Assembly: GCA_900554985.1 (NCBI GenBank)
Contig: USJQ01000033.1
Location: forward strand, 1 to 8,843
From: an uncultured Collinsella sp.
Lineage (GTDB): Bacteria > Actinomycetota > Coriobacteriia > Coriobacteriales > Coriobacteriaceae
DNA: 8,843 nucleotides
Reading direction: 5' to 3'
Part shown: piece after piece, positions 5,699 to 8,843 of the stretch
How positions within the stretch are numbered: position 1 is the stretch's first letter
How the letters are laid out: every line of letters starts with the position of its first letter
Notes under the pieces: generated by a model
Database searches by the model: none
What the model was told of the DNA's origin: nothing
Seen by the model: the letters and a program-made list of their open reading frames with translations, nothing else
Translations under genes and position numbers: made by a program

Positions 5699-5941
5699 AT
5701 GTCTTGCGGACCGCAGATGCCGGCAATGCCGCTTTCGATGGTAAAAGCGGGCGAAACCGTGCGCGTGTCTCGTGTAAAGGGCAATGAGGATATGAAGCAC
5801 CACCTTAAGGACCTCGGCTTTGTCGAGGGCAACGAAATCCACGTGGTGAGCTCGAGTGGCGCCAATATCATCGTCACCGTGCTGGGCGCACGCTTTGGCA
5901 TCGATTCCAAGGTTGCCATGCACATCATGACCGTCGGTTAG
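5699..5941 (+). CDS. feoA: FeoA-family protein, first copy
   Basis: Small cytoplasmic SH3-like protein of the ferrous iron uptake system, thought to bind FeoB and modulate it. The 80-residue product has the FeoA pattern: MVKAGETVRVSRVKG, then HHLKDLGFVEGNEIHVV (the conserved 'L.dLGf..G' turn at about 38-46), and a closing strand pair with GARFGIDSKVAMHIMTV. The first 14 residues are unusual: a short lead rich in Met with one Cys (Met1, Cys3, Met7, Met10, Met14). The ATG at 5699 has TTAGGAG 6 bases upstream. The in-frame ATG at 5738 (Met14) would also begin a complete FeoA domain but lacks an equally good Shine-Dalgarno sequence. It is first in feoA-feoA-feoB and sits behind the nested palindrome. 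Confidence 0.88.
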   Translation: MSCGPQMPAMPLSMVKAGETVRVSRVKGNEDMKHHLKDLGFVEGNEIHVVSSSGANIIVTVLGARFGIDSKVAMHIMTVG

Positions 5942-5981
5942 TCGACGGTATTTCTGTACGCACTGAAAGGGGGACAAGTAA

Positions 5982-6203
5982 ATGAAGACGTTGGGTGACG
6001 TTAAGGTGGGCGAGAGCTCCACCATCGTCAAGCTTCACGGTGAGGGTGCGCTTCGCCGCCACCTTATGGACCTGGGGCTCATCAAGGGCACTTCGTTCAA
6101 GGTCGTGAAAGTTGCACCGCTCGGTGATCCGGTCGAGATCAACGTGCGCGGCTACGAGCTTTCCATCCGCAAGGAGGAGGCCGCCGTCGTCGAGGTTCAG
6201 TAA
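5982..6203 (+). CDS. feoA: FeoA-family protein, second copy
   Basis: Second FeoA-type SH3-like protein of 73 residues. It opens MKTLGDVKVGESSTIVKLHG, has the conserved RRHLMDLGLIKGTSFKVVKVAPLGDPVEINVRG core and ends LSIRKEEAAVVEV, the standard layout of the FeoA encoded next to FeoB; it is closer to the family consensus than the first copy. AAGGGGGAC precedes the ATG. It begins 40 bases after the first feoA with no terminator between, so the two are probably cotranscribed. The two copies differ clearly in sequence (the shared core is mainly HL.DLG and the glycines), so they are not a recent duplication and may have separate roles at FeoB. Confidence 0.9.
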   Translation: MKTLGDVKVGESSTIVKLHGEGALRRHLMDLGLIKGTSFKVVKVAPLGDPVEINVRGYELSIRKEEAAVVEVQ

Positions 6204-6229
6204 GGACCCGCGACGTATATTTCTGCAGA

Positions 6230-6253
6230 TAAAGTTAGGTTTTTCTAACTTAA
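6230..6253. promoter_or_regulatory. Palindrome between feoA and feoB, candidate iron operator
   Basis: Seven-base perfect arms aagttag (6232-6238) and ctaactt (6245-6251) flank a gttttt spacer; allowing one mismatch the arms extend to 9 bases (6230-6253). The core TTAGG-N5-CTAA resembles DtxR/MntR-family boxes and shares GTTAG...CTAA with the inner palindrome before the first feoA. It lies 74 bases before the feoB start in a 123-base AT-rich gap, which suggests separate control of feoB. No clean promoter pair was seen, although TATATT at 6216-6221 matches a -10. Confidence 0.5.
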
Positions 6254-6326
6254 TGCTACAACTTTAAAGCACATTATCCAGCCTGCGCGGAGAAAGCAGC
6301 GCAGGCACACAAGGAAGAAGGATTGA

Positions 6327-8654
6327 ATGGCGGACTCTCAGATCCATGTCGCGCTGGCGGGTAACCCCAACTGCGGCAAGACCACGCTTTTCAACCTGAT
6401 CACCGGCGCCAACGGCTACGTTGGCAACTGGCCCGGCGTCACGGTTGAGAAAAAGGAAGCCAAGCTCCTGAGCGACAAGAGCGTCACGATTACGGACCTC
6501 CCCGGCATCTACTCGCTTTCCCCCTACAGCCCCGAGGAGCAGTGCTCGCGCGATTACCTCATGAGCGGCGAGCCCGATGTCGTCGTCCAGGTGGTCGACG
6601 CCACCAACCTCGAGCGCAACCTGTACCTGGCGCTTCAGGTTATCGAGACCGGCCTGCCCGTGGTCGTTGCCCTCAACATGGCCGACCTGGTCGAGAAGAA
6701 CGGCGACAAGATCGACACGGACAAGCTCTCCAAGAAGCTCGGCTGCCCGGTCATGATGATCTCGGCCCTTAAGAACAAGGGCATCAACGAGCTGTTCGAG
6801 CAGGTCAAGAAGTCCGCTGCTTCCAAGGGCCAGGTGCCGGAGCACAAGTTCGATTCCTCCATCGAGGACGTTCTGGACCACATCGAGAACAATCTGCCGG
6901 CGAGCGTTCCCGCCAACAAGCGTCGCTACTACGCCGTCAAGCTGTTCGAGCGCGACGCGGACGCCTGCAAGCTCATCAACCTCACTAAGGAGAAGGCCGC
7001 TCGCGTCGAGCAGCTGGTCGCCCAGTGCGAGCAGGATTGCGACGACGACGCCGAGTCCATCATCACCGGCGAGCTCTACGGCGTGATCGCCCACATCATC
7101 GACGAGTGCCTCACCAAGGCTCCGGCCAAGATGAGCACCTCCGAGAAGATCGACCGTGTGGTTACCAACCGTATCTTGGGCCTGCCGATCTTTGTGGTCA
7201 TCATGTTCTGCGTGTACTACATTGCCGTCTCTACCTTGGGCGGCACGGTGACTGACTTCACCAACGACCAGCTCTTTGGCACCGACGGTTGGTATGTGCT
7301 TGGTCAGGGCCGCGACGCCTACGATGCAGCTGTCGAGGCCGCGGGCGATGCTGCCGATTCGGTTGACCCGGCGCAGTACGGCCCCTATGTTCCCGGTATT
7401 ACCACCATGGTCCACGACGCCCTTGTGGCGGGCGGTACCGAGGACGGTGGCCTCGTCGATTCGCTGGTCTGCGACGGCATCGTCGGCGGCCTGGGCGCCA
7501 TCTTTGGTTTTGTGCCCCAGATGTTCCTGCTCTTTGTGATGCTGTCTTTCCTGGAGGACTGCGGCTACATGGCCCGCGTCGCCTTTATCATGGACCGCGT
7601 GTTCCGCCGCTTTGGCCTGTCCGGTAAGTCCTTCATCCCGATGCTCGTTTCCTCCGGCTGCGGCGTGCCTGGCGTCATGGCCACCAAGACCATCGAGAAC
7701 GAGAAGGACCGCCGCATGACGGTCATGACCACCACGTTCATCCCCTGCGGCGCCAAGCTGCCGATCATCGCCCTGCTCATGGGTTCCATCATCGGCGATT
7801 CTGCCACTACCGCTGCGTGGATCAGCCCGCTCTTCTACTTCCTGGGCGTCTTTGCCGTCATCGCCTCGGGCCTCATGCTCAAGAAGACCAAGATCTTTGC
7901 CGGCCGTCCCACGCCGTTCGTTATGGAGCTGCCTGCCTACCACTTCCCGGCGATCCGCTCTTGGGCTCTGCATGTGTGGGAGCGCTGCTGGGCCTTTATC
8001 AAGAAGGCTGGCACGGTCATCTTCGCGTCTACCGTCGTTGTTTGGTTCCTCTCCAACTTTGGTAGCTACAACGGTTCCTTTGGCTTCCTGCCTGCGATGG
8101 ACGGCATCCCCGAGGAGTTCATGGATTACTCCGTGCTTGCCCTGCTCGGTAACCTGATCGCCTGGATCTTCGCCCCGCTCGGCTTTAGCACCTGGCCGGC
8201 CACCGCGCTCACCGTCTCGGGCCTCGTTGGCAAGGAGAACGTTGTCGCCACTGCCGGCTCGCTGCTCTCCGTTGCCGATGCCGCCGAGACCGACCCGGGC
8301 CTGTGGACCGCGTTTGCCGGCATGTTCCCGACCATGGGTGCTTGCGTTGCGTTTGGCGCCTTTAACCTGCTGTGCGCTCCGTGCTTTGCCGCCATGGGCA
8401 CCATCCGCAACCAGATGGACTCCGGCAAGTGGACCGCGATTGCCATCGGCTACGAGTGCGCCTTTGCTTGGGTGATTGGCCTGTTCATCAACCAGTTCTA
8501 CAACCTGCTTGTCCTTGGCCAGTTTGGTATTTGGACGGTTGTAGCCATCGTTCTGCTGGTTGCGATGCTCTTCCAGATCTTCCGTCCCATGCCTAAGCAC
8601 GCTTGGACCGACGAGGACGAGACCAACACCGCTTCTGCCACGGTTTCCGCCTAA
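6327..8654 (+). CDS. feoB: Ferrous iron permease FeoB
   Basis: Inner-membrane Fe(II) uptake protein with a cytoplasmic GTPase. The 775-residue protein starts with the G domain: G1 GNPNCGKT (12-19), switch I NWPGVTVE (34-41), G3 DLPG (57-60), G4 NMAD (117-120) and G5 SAL (146-148). Asn15 matches the residue that coordinates K+ in potassium-activated FeoB GTPases. A helical GDI-like domain follows to about 270. From about 285 the membrane part begins (GLPIFVVIMFCVYY), with two Gate-type repeats and the conserved blocks LEDCGYMARVAFIMDR, SGCGVPGVMATKT and TFIPCGAKLPI, whose Cys residues are likely pore or metal residues. Between the first and second membrane segments lies an acidic, Ala-rich insertion (about 328-354) not usual in short FeoB proteins. 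The ATG at 6327 has AAGGAAGAAGGA upstream. No FeoC follows; a terminator closes the operon. Confidence 0.97.
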   Translation: MADSQIHVALAGNPNCGKTTLFNLITGANGYVGNWPGVTVEKKEAKLLSDKSVTITDLPGIYSLSPYSPEEQCSRDYLMSGEPDVVVQVVDATNLERNLYLALQVIETGLPVVVALNMADLVEKNGDKIDTDKLSKKLGCPVMMISALKNKGINELFEQVKKSAASKGQVPEHKFDSSIEDVLDHIENNLPASVPANKRRYYAVKLFERDADACKLINLTKEKAARVEQLVAQCEQDCDDDAESIITGELYGVIAHIIDECLTKAPAKMSTSEKIDRVVTNRILGLPIFVVIMFCVYYIAVSTLGGTVTDFTNDQLFGTDGWYVLGQGRDAYDAAVEAAGDAADSVDPAQYGPYVPGITTMVHDALVAGGTEDGGLVDSLVCDGIVGGLGAIFGFVPQMFLLFVMLSFLEDCGYMARVAFIMDRVFRRFGLSGKSFIPMLVSSGCGVPGVMATKTIENEKDRRMTVMTTTFIPCGAKLPIIALLMGSIIGDSATTAAWISPLFYFLGVFAVIASGLMLKKTKIFAGRPTPFVMELPAYHFPAIRSWALHVWERCWAFIKKAGTVIFASTVVVWFLSNFGSYNGSFGFLPAMDGIPEEFMDYSVLALLGNLIAWIFAPLGFSTWPATALTVSGLVGKENVVATAGSLLSVADAAETDPGLWTAFAGMFPTMGACVAFGAFNLLCAPCFAAMGTIRNQMDSGKWTAIAIGYECAFAWVIGLFINQFYNLLVLGQFGIWTVVAIVLLVAMLFQIFRPMPKHAWTDEDETNTASATVSA

Positions 8655-8683
8655 GTCCGAATAAGGATTAGCCCCTTTTCACG

Positions 8684-8716
8684 AGCCCGGGTGTCCCAGC
8701 GACACTCGGGCTTTTT
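8684..8716 (+). terminator. Intrinsic terminator of feoB
   Basis: A 12-bp stem, agcccgggtgtc (8684-8695) with gacactcgggct (8701-8712), contains one G-U pair, has a 5-base loop and ends in five T residues (8712-8716). It lies about 30 bases after the feoB stop. Confidence 0.92.
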
Positions 8717-8720
8717 GGTG

Positions 8721-8807
8721 CAATGGGGGACAGATTGCTTTGCTCCAGAAGTTAAGATGTGACGTTTCCGCAGATAAAACCGACCAAAATAAACCTGTCC
8801 CTTTTTG
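8721..8807. repeat. Candidate dispersed intergenic element with inverted ends
   Basis: After the feoB terminator lies non-coding DNA whose ends are imperfect inverted repeats. Reading inward, one end is CAATGGGGGACAGATTGCTTT-like and the other CAAAAAGGGACAGGTTTATTTT-like, sharing GGGACAG-R-TT (perfect 7-base arms at 8727-8733 and 8795-8801). No ORF is visible inside. The layout suits a REP- or MITE-like element present in several copies in the genome, but only one copy lies in this window, so repetition is inference. The remaining bases to 8843 show no gene. Confidence 0.35.
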
Positions 8808-8843
8808 GCAGGTGGAAGATGGGGTAAAGTAAGTAGTGGTTAA

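Noticed and set aside
6264..8600. Very long open frame on the minus strand opposite feoB
   Set aside because: A codon-bias shadow in GC-rich DNA. Its translation is Gly/Asp/His-rich low complexity, while feoB on the plus strand is unmistakable.

Overview
The window is GC-rich DNA, apart from AT-rich regulatory stretches. It looks like a chromosomal segment of a gut actinobacterium of the class Coriobacteriia, most likely Collinsella or a close relative. This is inferred from GC content, codon use and the family resemblance of the proteins; there is no rRNA in the window to prove it. No tRNA, rRNA, CRISPR array, insertion sequence or prophage gene was found.

Left part (about 1-2985, minus strand). 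Four genes run right to left: serB (phosphoserine phosphatase), larB and larC (nickel-pincer cofactor synthesis) and a TetR-type regulator. larB, larC and tetR form a tight cluster: 10 bases separate larB from larC and 2 bases separate larC from tetR. serB lies 94 bases upstream of larB, and that gap holds a perfect 34-base palindrome. The larC product carries a 43-residue histidine-rich segment and ends just after the LarC1 part. The LarC2 part, which holds the CTP-binding cyclometallase site in characterised LarC, is missing, and tetR occupies its place.

Middle (about 2986-5560, plus strand). aspS (aspartyl-tRNA synthetase) is divergent from serB. It is preceded by a bulged hairpin and a near-perfect Shine-Dalgarno sequence and followed by a strong terminator. 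Next is a single-gene HPr unit with its own terminator. This HPr keeps the phosphorylated His15 but has Asp in place of the regulatory Ser46.

Right part (about 5561-8843, plus strand). This is a ferrous iron uptake locus: two different small FeoA proteins, then the large FeoB permease with a GTPase domain, ending in a terminator. Palindromes lie in front of the first feoA (nested, 54 bases) and between the second feoA and feoB (24 bases). Both contain TTAG/CTAA words and are candidate sites for an iron-sensing DtxR-family repressor. After the feoB terminator lies a short non-coding stretch with inverted ends that looks like a dispersed intergenic element.

The window is mostly ordinary core and metal-handling genes. 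The points most worth a second look are the LarC lacking LarC2 with tetR in its place, the large palindrome before larB, the S46D-like HPr, and the palindromic control region of feo.
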